Below, one piece after another: positions 10,263 to 23,400 of a stretch of 64,000 nt of DNA (its first letter is position 1; each line of letters starts with the position of its first letter). The notes under the pieces are model-generated. The model saw only the letters and a program-made list of their open reading frames with translations. It did no database searches and had not been told where the DNA came from. The position numbers and the translations under genes are program-made. The DNA comes from Cryptomeria japonica (Eukaryota; Streptophyta; Pinopsida; Cupressales; Cupressaceae), in the NCBI RefSeq assembly GCF_030272615.1, contig NC_081412.1, forward strand, positions 143,302,247-143,366,246, read 5' to 3'.

Positions 10263-13200
10263 TAGGCATGAACTTCCTCCTGGAGTTCATCAAAGAGGTG
10301 AGGGTACTCTGATCTCATACGTGCTGCGTCCTCCCATGAAGCCGTAACCTCATCATAACAATCCCACTGGACCCTAACCTGGTCCAGCTCTCGACCTCGA
10401 AGGGCCAATGTCCGGCGTGCCAAAATGCGAATGGGTTCCAAAGCTAGCTGCCCGTCCGACTCCACCTGCAAGGCATCCCAATCTAAAATATGAGACTCAT
10501 CATAGATATATTTTCTCAAAACTGAAACATGAAACACATCATGGATGCGTGACAGGCTAGGTGGCAAAGCTAAATGGTAGGCAACTGGGCCTATCCTCTC
10601 CAGAATCTCAAAAGGTCCTACAAAGCGAGGTGCGAGCTTAGAACCCTTTCCGTAGCGGATCGGACTCTTATGCGGTCGCACTCTCAAGAAAACTCTGTCT
10701 CCAACCAAGTAACTACGGTCAATCCTCTTTGCATCGGCATACTTCTTCTGTCTATCCTGAGCCTCTCTGAGACGCTGCCTAATCAAATCCACCTGCTGTT
10801 CCATATCTCGAACTAACTCAGGACCAATAGCAACTCTATCCTCTATGCGATCCCAACTCAAGGGCGTCCTGCAAGGCCTGCCGTATAATGCCTGGTAGGG
10901 TGGCATTCCCAAAGAAGTGTGATGCCCATTGTTATAGGCAAACTCCACTAAGGGAAGATACTCCTCCCACCGGGTCTGATGATCCATGACGTACATACGA
11001 AGCATATCCTCTAACACCTGATTGACTCTCTCTGTCTGACCATCTGTCTCCGGGTGATAAGCTGTACTGAAATTGAGCTTTGTGCCCATAGCTGCCTGTA
11101 ATAACTTCCAAAAGGTAGAAGTGAAAAGAGAATCCCTGTCAGAAATAATCTTGCGGGGTACGCCATGTAGTCTAACAATGTCTCGCAAGAACACCTGTGC
11201 TACTGCAGGTGCTGTGAATGTAGTACGAACTGGTGAAAAGTGAGCTACTTTGGTCAGCTTGTCAACTGTCACCAAGATAGCATCATGGCGACGAGAAGAC
11301 ATAGGGAGACCAATGATGAAATCCATGGATATAGTATCCCACTTCAACTCTGGTATAGCATGAGATTGAAGCAACCCACCTGGATGGCGGTGCTCTGCCT
11401 TTACCCTCTGACACTCGACACACCGAGCTACTATCTCAGCAATGAGCTGCCTCATTCCCGGCCAATGGTACAACTGCCTCAAGTCTGCATGCAACTTCTT
11501 AACCCCGGGATGCGCTGCATAAGGAGCTCTATGAGCTTCCGAGACAATGAACTCTCGCAACCCTCCGGAGGAAGGTACATAAATGTGCCCTCTGTGGCGT
11601 AATAGTCCATCGGACTCCAAGGAATAATCCACATATTTCCCTTCTAGAGTGACCGGAGAACGTAACACCTGACAAACCTCTGCATACCATCCATCCTCTG
11701 ACAAATGCCGAAGTATGCGGTCCCTCAAGTCTGTGCCCATGGATATGGTGTAAACCTCATGACGTCTCCTACTCAAGGCATCTGCAACTACATTTTCCTT
11801 TCCCTTGATGTAGTGAACGTCAAAATCATATTCGCACAAAAACTCCATCCATCTCCTCTGACGTGCATTAAGGTTCGGCTGAGTGAAGATATACTGAAGA
11901 CTCTGGTGATCTGAATGCAACTCAAAGTGATGTCCTAAAAGGAAGTGTCTCCACCTCACAAGTGCATGCACTACTGCCGCGAGCTCAAGGTCGTGAGTGG
12001 GATAATTAAGTTCATGAGTCTTAAGTTTCCTAGACTCGAAAGCTATGGCCCTACCACCTTGCATAAGAACTGCCCCTAAACCCTCTAAGGAAGCATCGGT
12101 ACAAACCATGAAATCAGCTGAAGGATCTGGTACAACAAGGATAGGAGCGCTAGTAAGTGCCTTCTTGAGTTCCTGAAAGGCCTTCTCGCACTTCTCTGTC
12201 CACTCAAATTTCTTCCCTTTACGCTGAAGAGAGGTAATAGGGTGTGCGACTCTGGAGAAACCTTCGACAAAACGTCGGTAATATCCTGCTAAACCCATGA
12301 AACTCCTGACCTCTGTCACACTGGTAGGCGCTGGCCAATCCATAATAGCCCTAATCTTTGATGGGTCCACTGAGATCCCATCACCGGAAATAACATGTCC
12401 AAGGTACTTGACCTCAGATCGAAAGAAAGCACACTTCGATAGGCTGCCAAACAACTGGTTATCTCGCAAACACTGCAATACCTGTTTCAGGTGCTCCTCA
12501 CGCTCCTTCTCATTCCGAGAATATATCAATATATCATCGAGGAACACAATAACAAAACGGTCCAGAAAGGTACGGAACACCCCATTCATGAGACTCATAA
12601 AAACTGCTGGGGCATTCGTAAGTCCAAAGGGGACTACGGTAAACTCATAGTGACCATATCTAGTGTGAAAAGCGGTCTTGTGGATATCACTTTCCACTAT
12701 TCTCAACTGATGGTATCCTGACTTCAGGTCTATTTTGGAAAAGACTTTGGCACCCTGAAGCTGGTCAAATAAATCATCAATTCTAGGCAAAGGATATCGG
12801 TTCTTGATGGTTACTTTATTTAGCTGCCGATAATCCATACACAATCGGAGAGATCCATCCTTCTTCTTAACGAAGATAACTGGTGCACCCCACGGGGATA
12901 CGCTAGGACGGATATGACCCTTCTCAAGAAGTTCCTCAAGCTGAATTTTAAGTTCATTAAGCTCATTTGTGGTCATTCTATAAGGTGCTCTGGAAACTGG
13001 CTCGGCTCCTGGTACTAGGTCTATATGAAAATCAATCTCTCTGCGGGGAGGCATTCCCGGTAACTCTGAAGGAAATACATCTGAATATCCCTGAAGGATA
13101 GGATGGTCATCGAGCGATGTTTCTTTTTCCTCCTCTTCTCCTCTGTCACTGATAGTGATAGCGAAAAGATGACATCCCTTCCGCATGCTCCGCTTGAGCT

Positions 13201-14710
13201 GCATTGCAGAGATCATACGAAGAGACACTGGCCTCTGAATCCCGGTGATAACTATGGGCGAACCATGATCATCCTCACACTCGATCTTTTTCAGGCGGCA
13301 ATCCATTTTGGCTCTATGGGCATAAAGCCAATCCATGCCAAGTACGATTCCATAAGATCCAAGTGGAGTCACTCTAAGGTCTACTACAGTGGTGGTCTTG
13401 CCAATCTGCAACTGACATGCCCTAACTTCTGATTCCACTAACACTCTAGCCCCTGAAGCTAATTCCACTTCCCAACTGACACCCTGCCTAGTTGCCGCTA
13501 GCCCGCAACGCTCCACAACCAATGGAGATATAAAGGAGTCAGTAGCTCCTGAATCAAACAAAATAGATACATTGTTACCTCTGATTATACCTGAAGATTC
13601 GATAACCGTGGCTTGATGATCGGCCTGGCGGTTGTCAACCGCTGCAAATACTCTATGGGACCTGCCCATATCACCAACTGTCGGCTCTGAAGCGGCCATC
13701 CGCTGACTCCCTGCTACCTGTCCCTGAGGGCAATCCCTCGCCAAGTGCCCCATGGCTCCACAAGTAAAGCAAGCACCCCGTGCCTGGAACTGGGCACCCT
13801 GAGGCCTAGAAAATCCCTGACCTCCTGTCCTACTGGATCCGCTGTACCCACCCCTGGAGGACTGCTGAGTCCCCGCCGGCTGTGTGTACTGCCCCTGTGC
13901 TCTCTGATCACGTTTCTGTCCCTGAGTCTGCCATTGCTTGGGCTTGGAGCCCTGCGGATACTGTGGAGGCTTCTGCCTCTGGTTCTGTGGTGTCTGTTGT
14001 GGAGGAGGGGGTTTGGAGAACCCCTGAGAATTTCGGTTGTTCCCCTTCCAATGTGGTTTCTGGAATCCATAAGTCTGAGGTGCGGGATTTCGGTTCTGAT
14101 ACCGATCCCTATTGTCCTGTGGTCTAACCTGAATTTCCTCGGCAATCAGCGCCTTCTCTACAGCAACCCGAAGGCTCTCTGGAGCGGACATCCTAACAGG
14201 CCCGGCTATACCGGCATTCAATCCCCTAATGAAGCGGTTTACAAGAAGTTTCTCATCCTTTAGATAATCTACATATGGCAACAACTCAAAGAATTTACTC
14301 TCATACTGGGTTACCGACAAGCCTTTTTGTTGGAGATCATGAAATTCGTCTATACGACGCTGCCTGAAGTGCTCTGATAGGTACCTCTCACGGAACCTCT
14401 CGGTGAATATCTCCCAAGTGAGTGTATCAGGTACTAATCCGCATTTGTACTCTTCCTGTCTCCACCAGGTGGAAGCTGTCCCTCTCAGAAGATGAACTGC
14501 AACACGTGCTTTCAGGTTGCTCTCATAAGAACGCAACGCAAAGCACCTCTCAAGACTCAGAAGCCATGCCTCGGCCTCTACTCCATCTGTAGAACCTCCG
14601 AAGGATGGTGGTTGGAGGCGCATGACCTCCCTGATGAGATCCCCTGGATCTCGACGACCTCTCTCAAAATAGACTGGTTCCACCGCAGGAGGTGGTCCTG
14701 GCATATGCAC
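10262..14710 (-). CDS. E5 Gag-Pol polyprotein (chromovirus), open part
   Basis: 1482 codons without a stop. Residues about 20-200 are Gag. A basic, Q/G-rich linker leads to a CCHC zinc knuckle [14 protein letters not shown] (314-327). The aspartic protease has LFDSGAT (384-390). The reverse transcriptase has [19 protein letters not shown] (about 627-645) and catalytic FLDD (723-726). RNase H has TDAS (about 871-874), HSDHQ and ADALSR. The integrase zinc region runs about 1060-1100 (AAHPG, CVEC), with the core D-D-E at about 1130, 1191 and 1227. A chromodomain-like tail follows at about 1420-1475 ([23 protein letters not shown]). All catalytic motifs look intact. Chromodomains of this type target insertion to particular chromatin. 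The first listed codon is GTG and is not a real start: the same frame extends upstream past a TGA (14768-14770) to an ATG at 15028. Confidence 0.95.
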   Translation of the reverse strand: MHMPGPPPAVEPVYFERGRRDPGDLIREVMRLQPPSFGGSTDGVEAEAWLLSLERCFALRSYESNLKARVAVHLLRGTASTWWRQEEYKCGLVPDTLTWEIFTERFRERYLSEHFRQRRIDEFHDLQQKGLSVTQYESKFFELLPYVDYLKDEKLLVNRFIRGLNAGIAGPVRMSAPESLRVAVEKALIAEEIQVRPQDNRDRYQNRNPAPQTYGFQKPHWKGNNRNSQGFSKPPPPQQTPQNQRQKPPQYPQGSKPKQWQTQGQKRDQRAQGQYTQPAGTQQSSRGGYSGSSRTGGQGFSRPQGAQFQARGACFTCGAMGHLARDCPQGQVAGSQRMAASEPTVGDMGRSHRVFAAVDNRQADHQATVIESSGIIRGNNVSILFDSGATDSFISPLVVERCGLAATRQGVSWEVELASGARVLVESEVRACQLQIGKTTTVVDLRVTPLGSYGIVLGMDWLYAHRAKMDCRLKKIECEDDHGSPIVITGIQRPVSLRMISAMQLKRSMRKGCHLFAITISDRGEEEEKETSLDDHPILQGYSDVFPSELPGMPPRREIDFHIDLVPGAEPVSRAPYRMTTNELNELKIQLEELLEKGHIRPSVSPWGAPVIFVKKKDGSLRLCMDYRQLNKVTIKNRYPLPRIDDLFDQLQGAKVFSKIDLKSGYHQLRIVESDIHKTAFHTRYGHYEFTVVPFGLTNAPAVFMSLMNGVFRTFLDRFVIVFLDDILIYSRNEKEREEHLKQVLQCLRDNQLFGSLSKCAFFRSEVKYLGHVISGDGISVDPSKIRAIMDWPAPTSVTEVRSFMGLAGYYRRFVEGFSRVAHPITSLQRKGKKFEWTEKCEKAFQELKKALTSAPILVVPDPSADFMVCTDASLEGLGAVLMQGGRAIAFESRKLKTHELNYPTHDLELAAVVHALVRWRHFLLGHHFELHSDHQSLQYIFTQPNLNARQRRWMEFLCEYDFDVHYIKGKENVVADALSRRRHEVYTISMGTDLRDRILRHLSEDGWYAEVCQVLRSPVTLEGKYVDYSLESDGLLRHRGHIYVPSSGGLREFIVSEAHRAPYAAHPGVKKLHADLRQLYHWPGMRQLIAEIVARCVECQRVKAEHRHPGGLLQSHAIPELKWDTISMDFIIGLPMSSRRHDAILVTVDKLTKVAHFSPVRTTFTAPAVAQVFLRDIVRLHGVPRKIISDRDSLFTSTFWKLLQAAMGTKLNFSTAYHPETDGQTERVNQVLEDMLRMYVMDHQTRWEEYLPLVEFAYNNGHHTSLGMPPYQALYGRPCRTPLSWDRIEDRVAIGPELVRDMEQQVDLIRQRLREAQDRQKKYADAKRIDRSYLVGDRVFLRVRPHKSPIRYGKGSKLAPRFVGPFEILERIGPVAYHLALPPSLSRIHDVFHVSVLRKYIYDESHILDWDALQVESDGQLALEPIRILARRTLALRGRELDQVRVQWDCYDEVTASWEDAARMRSEYPHLFDELQEEVHA

Positions 14711-14767
14711 TGACTCTGGCTCATTACCACCCTGGCTCTCTACAGGAATCGGAGCCGGGCTCCTGCT

Positions 14768-15028
14768 TCATTCTCTATCAATAGATCTATGACTCCCAGA
14801 GTCATGACTCCTAACCGGAGGGTTCTCTGCAGGAATCCTTTCCTGAACAATGCCAATGAGATTCTGAATGGCTGCTAGAAGGTCACGGTTAGGTTCATTT
14901 GGCTGTTCGGGAGGTGCTCCTGGGTTCTCCTCTGGAACCGATGCCTCCCTCTCTTCCTCATCGCGAGCTAGGCGCTCACGTCTAGGACCCCGTCCGCGCT
15001 TGCGAGCTTGTCGCGTCAACAGAGGCAT
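14768..15028 (-). pseudogene. E5 Gag N-terminus cut off by an in-frame TGA
   Basis: ATG at 15028-15026 begins MPLLTRQARKRGRGPRRERL, a basic N-terminus, followed by an acidic/proline segment and RDLLAAIQNLIGIVQERI. It ends at a TGA (14770-14768) after 86 residues. The next codons stay in the same frame and run without further stops into the 1482-codon frame. The polyprotein therefore has one nonsense codon. The change could be CGA to TGA, a CpG transition (inference). Initiation further upstream at 15094 in the same frame is possible, but the MPLL start fits better. Confidence 0.85.
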
Positions 15029-15172
15029 CCTAAGAGGAAAATAATACAAAACAATTAATTTATTTCTTTTAGAATTAAATTTATTTAAATTCAAATTTCC
15101 ATTAACGAAATAATTTTTTTAAATATTCTAAGGCGAAACGTAAGTGAGTAAGGCTCCTAGTGTGGAAACCCT
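15029..15172 (-). other. E5 5' leader
   Basis: Short AT-rich untranslated leader between the PBS and the gag ATG, only about 145 bp. Nothing else recognised. Confidence 0.6.
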
Positions 15173-15184
15173 GCTCTGATACCA
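15173..15184 (-). other. E5 primer-binding site (initiator tRNA-Met)
   Basis: Minus strand TGGTATCAGAGC, a perfect match to the canonical plant initiator-Met PBS, three bases inside the 5' LTR (which ends at 15188). Confidence 0.95.
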
Positions 15185-15741
15185 AAATGTCATGCCCAAA
15201 ATTTAGGGCAAAAACGGAACAAATTTTTTTAAAAGATACTGATTTAATTAACAAGCACTCTCTTGCGACAAGCGTTAACGAAAATTCCATTAATAAATTC
15301 GAGCTCATTCTGAAACGAACGAAGCATCGACAATCGGTTATATTCTAATCGCGGAATAACCTACTGGTTTAAATTTTATCTCCAAAAGATATTTAATTAA
15401 TAGTTTTATTAAATTATTCATATTAAAAGTATTAGGAGAGATATTTTAATTTATCCTCCAATATGACTTTATAGTCTTTTTAATTCTTTTAAATTTCTCT
15501 TTACAATTTAACCAAAGTTAAAATCAGGATTAAATAAATATATACATATATACCTAATTGATTATGCATATATTTATATATTTAAAATTTTATTACTTAT
15601 ACAAAAATGCTCAAATTCATACATTTATGTACATATATATAATTTCCATATGTATTTATGGAAACATATATATATGTATATTTACTAAACTGGTAAATAT
15701 TTTAATAATTATTTTAATTAACTGCCCTAACCTCCACTCGG

Positions 15742-15780
15742 TTAGGGTTTTAAACCCTTTATATTATTATATATATTTTT
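15742..15780 (-). promoter_or_regulatory. Putative E5 core promoter with telo-box (right LTR)
   Basis: The same TATA-like plus AAACCCTAA arrangement as in the left LTR (telo-box at 15750-15742). This is the 5' LTR, so this copy would drive the element. Confidence 0.45.
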
Positions 15781-15891
15781 TTTAAAACTGTTAAACTTCA
15801 TGGCCGGGCCGAAGCCCTTGGCGACCATGAATTCCATTAACATTTTAATGCAGGTCACGGGGGAGAAAAAAAAAATCCGGCCGCGTGCGCG

Positions 15892-16092
15892 CCACTGTGT
15901 GAGCGCACAGTGGGCGCCGCAGCTCCACTGTGTGCCCACACAGTGGGCGCCGCTGGCGGCACCACTGTGTGGCCACACAGTGGCGGCCGCCGCCGTCCAC
16001 TGTGTACCCACACAGTGGAAGCCGCAAGCGGCTCCACTGTGCGTGCACACAGTGGGCGCCGCGCGGACGTCCACTGTGCGTACGCACAGAGG
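15892..16092. repeat. Six-unit palindrome (hairpin) array in E5 right LTR
   Basis: Same six units as in the left LTR, starting at 15892, 15925, 15962, 15997, 16034 and 16071. Compared with the left copy, the third spacer reads GGCGGCCGCC, a different but still perfect 10-bp palindrome (left: GGCCGCGGCC). The centre of unit 4 is AC instead of GC, and the first spacer has AGCT for GGCT. Confidence 0.93.
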
Positions 16093-16209
16093 AGCCCGCG
16101 GGGACCCCTAAACTTCGTTTTAGATTTTTTTAAAAAAATTAAATTTTTTTTTAAAATAAAATACATACTATTATTTATATGTATATATATATATATAAAT
16201 ATATATATA

Positions 16210-16247
<38 letters not shown>

Positions 16248-16408
16248 AATAACTTAAATAAGCATAGTAAAAATAAAAAGATGAAATTTATTTCAATATA
16301 AATTTATATAAGGTTTTTTTTTTGAAGAGAATTTTACATACAAAATTCTAAACTAATATAATAAAGAAAAAAAGAAAACATTAAGTTTAATAAAAAAATA
16401 GAATTATA

Positions 16409-16410
<2 letters not shown>

Positions 16411-16490
<80 letters not shown>
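16411..16490. repeat. Expanded TA microsatellite
   Basis: About 75-80 bp of almost pure TA. The left LTR has about half that length at 7694-7731. It accounts for most of the LTR length difference. Confidence 0.93.
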
Positions 16491-16491
<1 letters not shown>

Positions 16492-19010
16492 TTTTATAAA
16501 GCTAGCTTTTAAATCAATGTTAACAAAAATACAATTCAAGGTTTTTTATAAAGCTACATTATACTTTTTCTGGAGATAAAGAAATCCATTTATATAATCT
16601 TTTTTTAAAATAGAATATTCACTTAAAACAACTTTTTTTTTATAAAAGATATACATAGAAATCTTTCAACAACAATAATCTTTTATTTGCCACAAGTGAA
16701 ATATAATTAAAGTCAAAATGAAAAACAAATCTTTTATTTCTTTCCATAATACAAGAAGCTTTTTTTTGCATGCAACACAATTTAAACCCTTTTTTTTTTA
16801 TAAACCAGAAGTAGAAATAACAAGCTTTTCTTTCTTTAAAACATCTCTAAAATATTCTACCAAATTTACAGAATGATTTCTCTGAACAGTCACAACATTA
16901 AGACTTCAAGTCTACTATTACAAATTTCAACTTGCTTCTCCTTTCTCTTGAATTTGAGGCATTTATTTACAACAAATTTAAACATACATCTGCAACTGAA
17001 TTCAAATATCTTCAATTACAATCTTCTGAATATCTTTCATGAATCCTATCCTCTTTCTTCTGAATTTCCTGCATAATAGAAAACACAAAATTGACCACGG
17101 AGTGCTCACCTCCCAGCCTAGGCTAACTGGTAGCCACCCCCGAGCTCGGAGAACCAATTCCTAGACGGGTACAAACAGGCAAACACAAAGAAACACAAAG
17201 CATACAAATATTCCAGACACATTCCCAACCTGGCTTTCACAGCACCACACTCTGGTGGTGAACATTTTCAAGGGTGGTAGTGGACCAAATACCCTGAGGA
17301 GAATTCTGCAAGTATGTAATAACAAGAAGCCACCTCATGGCACAAATAACATATCAAAATCTCAACCCCATAAATTCCTTATGCCCCCCAAAGGCATTCT
17401 AGCCTTATAACCCTCCTTATGACCCCCATTGCACAAACAGGCCATGCAGCAAGGGTCACACAAAGATCCCTTGTGATCGCTCTCTAAAGAGAGTCTCTCA
17501 CTCGAGGGCTGTCACTGCTACCACCCTCAAGATCCTCTTCTCTCCCAAGAGAAAGAGAGATCTTGAGAAAACTCCCAAAACACATTCATTCATAAAACAA
17601 AACCAAAAGATTTTCAAACATTCATTTTCAAGAATACAGATTTTCTTATTCAACAACTTTCAAAAATAAACAAAAACAAGTCATTAAAAGTAAAAAAGAA
17701 ACCAACCTTAATCTGCCCAAAGGTTATAATGATATCTGAAGAAGAGCTGCCCAATCCACAATTCTTTATTTTCCTTAATAAATTTCTTTATCCCATAACA
17801 TTATTTTTTTTTCTTTCAAATTTTTCTTCTGTCTCCAAAAATGGAGAGTGGGTGATTAACCAGCTATTCCCAAAAATCCTCCTTAAGAAGCTCACTCACT
17901 GAGTTCTCACAGGATTCTAAGAAAATCAACAAAAAAGAAGGAAGAAAGCAAAAATGCAAAAAAAGACTTTCCTTCCAAGAGGGAAAATCTGGATTTGATT
18001 TTCCTTCAATTTTCAATTTTCGCTCAACTCAAAAAAGCCAATTTTTAAAGCGTTAAAAAGATCATAATAAAGTAGAAACTTGCCTAAAATTACCCCTAAC
18101 CCCTAGGTATACCTTATGGGCTTCAGGAAACCCTAATAAACTACCCCTAGGTGTTCATTTAACCCATTTTAAACCCCTCTGAAGTTTATTTTCGGGTCAA
18201 ACATAAGTTGACCACACCAAATATTATATTCTCAAAATATCTTTTTGACAACACATTATTTTATTTAAAATTAATAATAATTAACACTTTCCCATCAAGA
18301 GACAAGATAAAATATTAAAATTTAAATCCTCACATGTGTCAAGTGACACTAATAAAATACTTTTACAAAAATAAACATGAAATTGTCTCTTGAGGTTTTT
18401 ACACAATAAATTTAAATAACACATAACACACATGCAGCATATACTGATACGAATAAAATACAACACAAACGGGGTGTTGTCTCTCCAAATAGACAAACCC
18501 TGGCTTTACGAACATACATAAGTCTAGGTTTGATTCTCCGTAATTTTCCATGGTCACATGGTAAATTTCCTGCGCATCTCAATGTACACATTAGTACTCC
18601 CAAATATTCATATAAAATATAATTCAATAATATAACAATGCACATCATTACTTGCATACAATTTTCATCTGCACAGATTGAATACATCTTTTGTCAAGCA
18701 AATTCACATAAGCAATTTTCATCCCAATTCACATAAACTAAACATACATCATAGTTCTATATTCAAAGTAAGGTCCTGCAAATTCATTAACGACATCTAT
18801 CATTGCAATATCATTCTATCTAATAATCATGTAGTGTTCTATCTCATAAAGCATGTAAGTAAAACATCAATTCATAGCAATGTTATCCAATATCCTGAAA
18901 ACATAAAAGTTCTAAATCTCAAAAATGCATCAAAACAAAGTATCCATAGTAGTCTAAAATATAAAATCCACTGAATGTCAAACTGAGTCGAGGTGAGGCC
19001 TCACAGATGT

Positions 19011-20351
19011 TTACTATCTTGATATTATTATTTTGTCATTGATGTCAAGAAATTGATTTTCTAATTCAGTATGATGTTGCCATATCTTGAGAAGTATAAG
19101 GTATTCAATGGGCAACTAGTACTGAGTTAGACAATGATGAGATCATGATGTTTTAGATTGTTTTAACATCATACATATGTTTTAAAATGTAAAGGTTAAT
19201 ACTATACTATGTTATCAAGCAAAGAACCTAGTTGGTAAACCCTAAGGTTATCGCTATCGGTTAATGAAGACAGAATGTCTACCGAGTGAAGTTTAGTATT
19301 CACCAAGTTGTAACCGAGCTATAATAGAATGCATTAAATGTTTACATGTGGTATTTAATGAAGGAACTAATGAGCTGGAACTGATCAATGATTGGTGCAT
19401 CGTGAATGAAGTTTGTTAACGAATCTAAGGCAATGAAAAGTCGACATGAAGATCTACATCTTAGATTGAACCACAATACCCTGGCACAAGTTCCAAGACT
19501 AATATGCAAGTTCCAAGGTGGGGCAAAACATTTTCAGATCGGAAGATGCATTGAACCTGGACAAGACTGAAGATCTGATGGCTATGATTGATCATGGGAA
19601 ATGTGATCAAGGAGATTAAGCGATTACCTAATTGTTTATAAATAGGAAACTGTTGATAAACAATGTATGCGGGCAAGTGTATGCACAGGGATGCTACATA
19701 GTGATTACCGAGCACAGAAGCTTGAAGACCTGTTAGAATAACAGAGTATAGAAGCCCAACAGATAGACAAGATTAGTTCTATGTCTAGATTGTATTGAAC
19801 AAATAGGAATCTGCTTTAGCATTTTAGATGTGAAGTTGCAGATAAATTTTATTACTGTTATTTTGTGAAAGTGACAGAAAATCTCTTAACCGAGTGGACT
19901 TAACAGTCTTATTTGTAAAATCCTCTAGCAAGGTGACATTCTGATTGAATGTTTGAAATCGTTTAACAAGGTCACTTCTAACAAAGTGAAGATCCTAACA
20001 GATCCGAGGGAAATCCCTTAACCAGGTCACATCTAGCAATGTGTTTGTAATCTTTAATAGGATTTGCTTTTAACCGAGCATACTCTAGAAGAGTATATTT
20101 CTTAGTGGGTCCAAAATCCCACAGTGGTTTTTCCCTATTTGGATTTCCACGTTAAATCTGGTGTTATGAGGTTTATGATGTTCATATGCTTTTGAGTTTG
20201 CATGTTTGACAGTTTTGGTTATATTACTGATATACATGTTACTGAGGTTGAATCTGATGTTTTTAGGGATTATTAAGTTTGTATGATTCACCCCCCCCTC
20301 TCATCTTGTTGGCTATTGGATCTGTACTTATATTAAGTATTAGAACTATCA
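19011..20351 (+). repeat. E4 5' LTR, second fragment
   Basis: 1341 bp that continue the LTR interrupted at 6487; 19006-19010 (GATGT) is the E5 TSD. It contains the five-copy degenerate AAATCCCTTAACCAGGTCAC-type array (about 19872-20090), the CCCACAGTGGTTTTTCCC block and the CACCCCCCCCTCTCATC run, and ends ACTATCA. It lacks a 26-bp tandem duplication present in the 3' LTR. Confidence 0.92.
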
Positions 20352-20352
20352 A

Positions 20353-20365
20353 TCGGTATCAAAGC
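20353..20365 (+). other. E4 primer-binding site
   Basis: TCGGTATCAAAGC immediately after the LTR. It resembles the initiator-Met PBS TTGGTATCAGAGC with two mismatches. Confidence 0.75.
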
Positions 20366-20414
20366 ATTGGACTCCGGAAGGAAAGTTTAAAGGCACTTGA
20401 GTTAAAGATCCAAG

Positions 20415-23400
20415 ATGTATAAGAGGGATGCACCGAAGCTGAACAAGTCAAGTTTCTCTACATGGCAGAAAAGGATGAAGCTACATCTATCAGGAATTGG
20501 AGAATATGCAGTATACTATCTGGAGAATGATTTTGTCACACCGAGCACCTATCCATTAACTATGGAAGAGATAAAGGCAAAGAAAGAACATATTCAAGCA
20601 ATGATTGAAATAACATCTGCATTGACCAATTCAAAGTTTAATGATCTAGAAGGCTACAATGATGCAAAGGAAATGTGGGATAAGCTCATATCAGTATATG
20701 GAGGAGATGAACATGTTCAAAGAGCAAAAGTAGATAGTCTAAGAGGACAACTTGAATCTATGAGGATGAATGAAGGTGAGAACATAACTCAGTACAGTAC
20801 AAGACTAAAGGAGATTGTCAATCAAATCAAAGGAGCAGGTGGAACTATTGAAGAAAAGGATATAACAAGTAAGTTGTTGAGAACCCTTCTACCAGCTTAT
20901 GCAATCTGAGTCTCTGCAATCAATGAATTGAGATCTGTACCTCGTATGCTAGTTTCTTTAGATGCTACTATTGGTAAGCAACATGCATTTGAGTTAAGTA
21001 ATTTTGATACCAGTGTATCTTCGGTAAATAAAGTTGAATCTGCATTTAGTTCTTTTCATCTTGATGAATCCAATGATTTAAATGAAAGAAAGTATAAGTA
21101 ATCTAAAGGAGATCACAATGGAGCAAGTGAAAGATTTCATAAGAACATGGACGCAGTACACAAACTATATGAGGAAATCAGAAAGCAAGAAGAGTTTGAA
21201 GCACTATTAGCCAAAAGGTTACCGAGAGGCAAAGGTAAGTATAAAGGAAAACTACCTTTTAAATGTTTCAATTGTGATAAGATAGGACATATGGCTTCTA
21301 ATTATCTTGACAAAGATTCTACTGAAAAGAGAGATTACCGAGATGACAGATAGAAAGATAACTATCATAGAGGACACCGAGACTTCAGAAGAAGAGATAG
21401 AAAGACATGCCTAATAGCTGATGAGGAATCCAATGATGATAAATTAGATGATACTAATACAGAGGAAGTAGTTTATGTGGCTATCAAGGATGGATCAGAT
21501 GAAGAAAGGTATGAAGAAAAAGCCCTAATATCTCACATAAACACTAATGATTCTTGGATTATAGATAGTGGATGCTCACATCATATGACAAGAGATAAAC
21601 ACAAGTTTGTTATGTTAGAAGATTATGATGGAGGCTATGTTAGACTTGGTAATGATGCACCATGTCCAGTGAGAGGTAAAGGATCTATAACACTTCTTGA
21701 TAATGCAAGATGCAATGATGTTTATTGGGTTGAAGGTTTGAAATGCAATTTGTTGAGTGTAGCACAACTAAACAACATAGGTTACCGAATAGAATTTCAG
21801 AAGGGAATTGTCAAAGTTCATGACAAGAATGGAAAGTTAGCTGCTACCAGGACACAAACAAAAGGTAACACATGTCACCTTGACTCAACTCGTAATAAGT
21901 GTTTGCATGCAAAGTTAGATGATACCTGGTTATGGCATAAAAGGTTTTGTCATGTCAATTTTGATAATCTGATCAAAATAAGTAAGAAGCACAGAGTAAG
22001 AGGTCTATTGAGTCTTGAAAAACCTGAGAATGCTATGTGCCGAGGATGCCAGATGGGTAAGATAACAAGATCAAGCTTTACAAGTAAGTCTTACACTTCT
22101 AAGGGAATTTTAGATCTAGTCCACACTGATCTTTGTGGTCCTATGAAAGTTCAAAGCTATTATGGTGATAAATATTTCATATTATTTGTGGATGACTATT
22201 CAAGGATGATGCTAGTAATGTTTTTAAAAGAAAAATCAGAAGCTTTTCAAATGTTTAAATGGTACAAGGCAAGAGTTGAAAATGAAACAGGAAGACAACT
22301 GAAATGTCTTAGATCAGATAGAGGAGGAGAGTTCACATCTGATGAGTTCAACTTATTTTGAAATGATCATGGTATTAAAAGACAAGTCTCTGCACCAAGA
22401 ACTCCATAGCAGAATGGAATAGCTAAGAGAAGAAACAGATCTATTGTGGATTGTGCTAGAACACTGATGATTGAAAATAAGGTGCCACAAACATTTTGGA
22501 GAGAAGCAATAAGCACAACAGTTTACACCCTGAATCGAGTTCAATTGAAGAAAGGTACTTTGAAGACACCATATGAAATCTGGTACGATAAGAAACCTAA
22601 TGTTAGTTATTTTAAAATCTTTGGAAGTAGATGCTATGTTCAAAAAGATGATAGAAATGGCAAATTTGATCAGAAAAGTGAAGAAGGAATGTTTCTAGGT
22701 TATTCTTCTAGAAGCAAAGCATTTAAATGTCTGATCAAATCATCTAACAAAATGGTAGAAAGTGCAAATGTGAAAATTGATGAATTTGTAGAAAGAAATG
22801 ATGAAGGAAATTCCAAGGAACCAGAAGACTATGATGAATTTGTCTATGTTCAACCGAGAAGTCCTACTGAGAAGACTGTTGAAGAAAATGAAGAGAATAT
22901 CTAGTTACCAAGTGATGAAGAAGATCATACAGAGCCTATCGAGCATGTATTAGCCAAGTATGTCAGAAGACATCATGCACCAAGTCAGATTATAGGAGAT
23001 AAGGATTATCCAGTGATGACAAGGAACAAACTGAGACAGAACACATGTTTGATATCTGAATTTGAACTGAGAATAGTGAAAGAGGCATTTAACAGTGAAG
23101 ATTGGATAAATGATATGATAGAAGAGATTGGTCAAATCAAGAAGAATGACACATGGACACTAATCCCAAGACCGAAGGACAAAAATGTAATCGGTACAAA
23201 GTGGATTTTCAGAAACAAGCTAAATGAAAAAGGAGAGGTCATTCGAAACAAAGCAAGACTAGTTTGCAAAGGTTATGCTCAAGAAGAAGGAATTGATTAT
23301 GGTGAAACTTTTGCACCTGTTGCTAGACTTGAAGGAGTAAGAACATTGTTGGCCTATGCTACTTTCAAAAATTTGAAGGTATATCAAATGGATGTCAAAT

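Larger units (their letters stand above)
6488..19005 (-). mobile_element. E5: young Ty3/gypsy chromovirus (Tekay/del-like)
   Basis: A 12,518-bp element on the minus strand with long LTRs (3764 and 3818 bp), perfect TSD GATGT (6483-6487 and 19006-19010), an intact initiator-Met PBS, a PPT next to the 3' LTR, and a gag-pol frame ending in a chromodomain. On the plus strand each LTR begins TGTCATGCCC and ends GGCCTCACA. By eye the LTRs differ at about nine bases outside TA-repeat runs, roughly 0.25 percent, so the insertion is very recent. The chromodomain and Met primer fit chromoviruses. The Tekay/del assignment rests on long LTRs and the C-terminus and is inference. Confidence 0.95.
15188..19005 (-). 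repeat. E5 5' LTR (right)
   Basis: 3818 bp, aligned to the left LTR with a fixed offset of 8700 up to the TA runs. It is 54 bp longer, mainly because the TA microsatellite at about 16411-16490 is expanded. About nine substitutions were seen, five of them between 15892 and 16092. Confidence 0.95.

Noticed and set aside
10574-14713. Plus-strand frames opposite the E5 polyprotein
   Set aside because: They are shadows of the minus-strand gag-pol, which has all expected domains.
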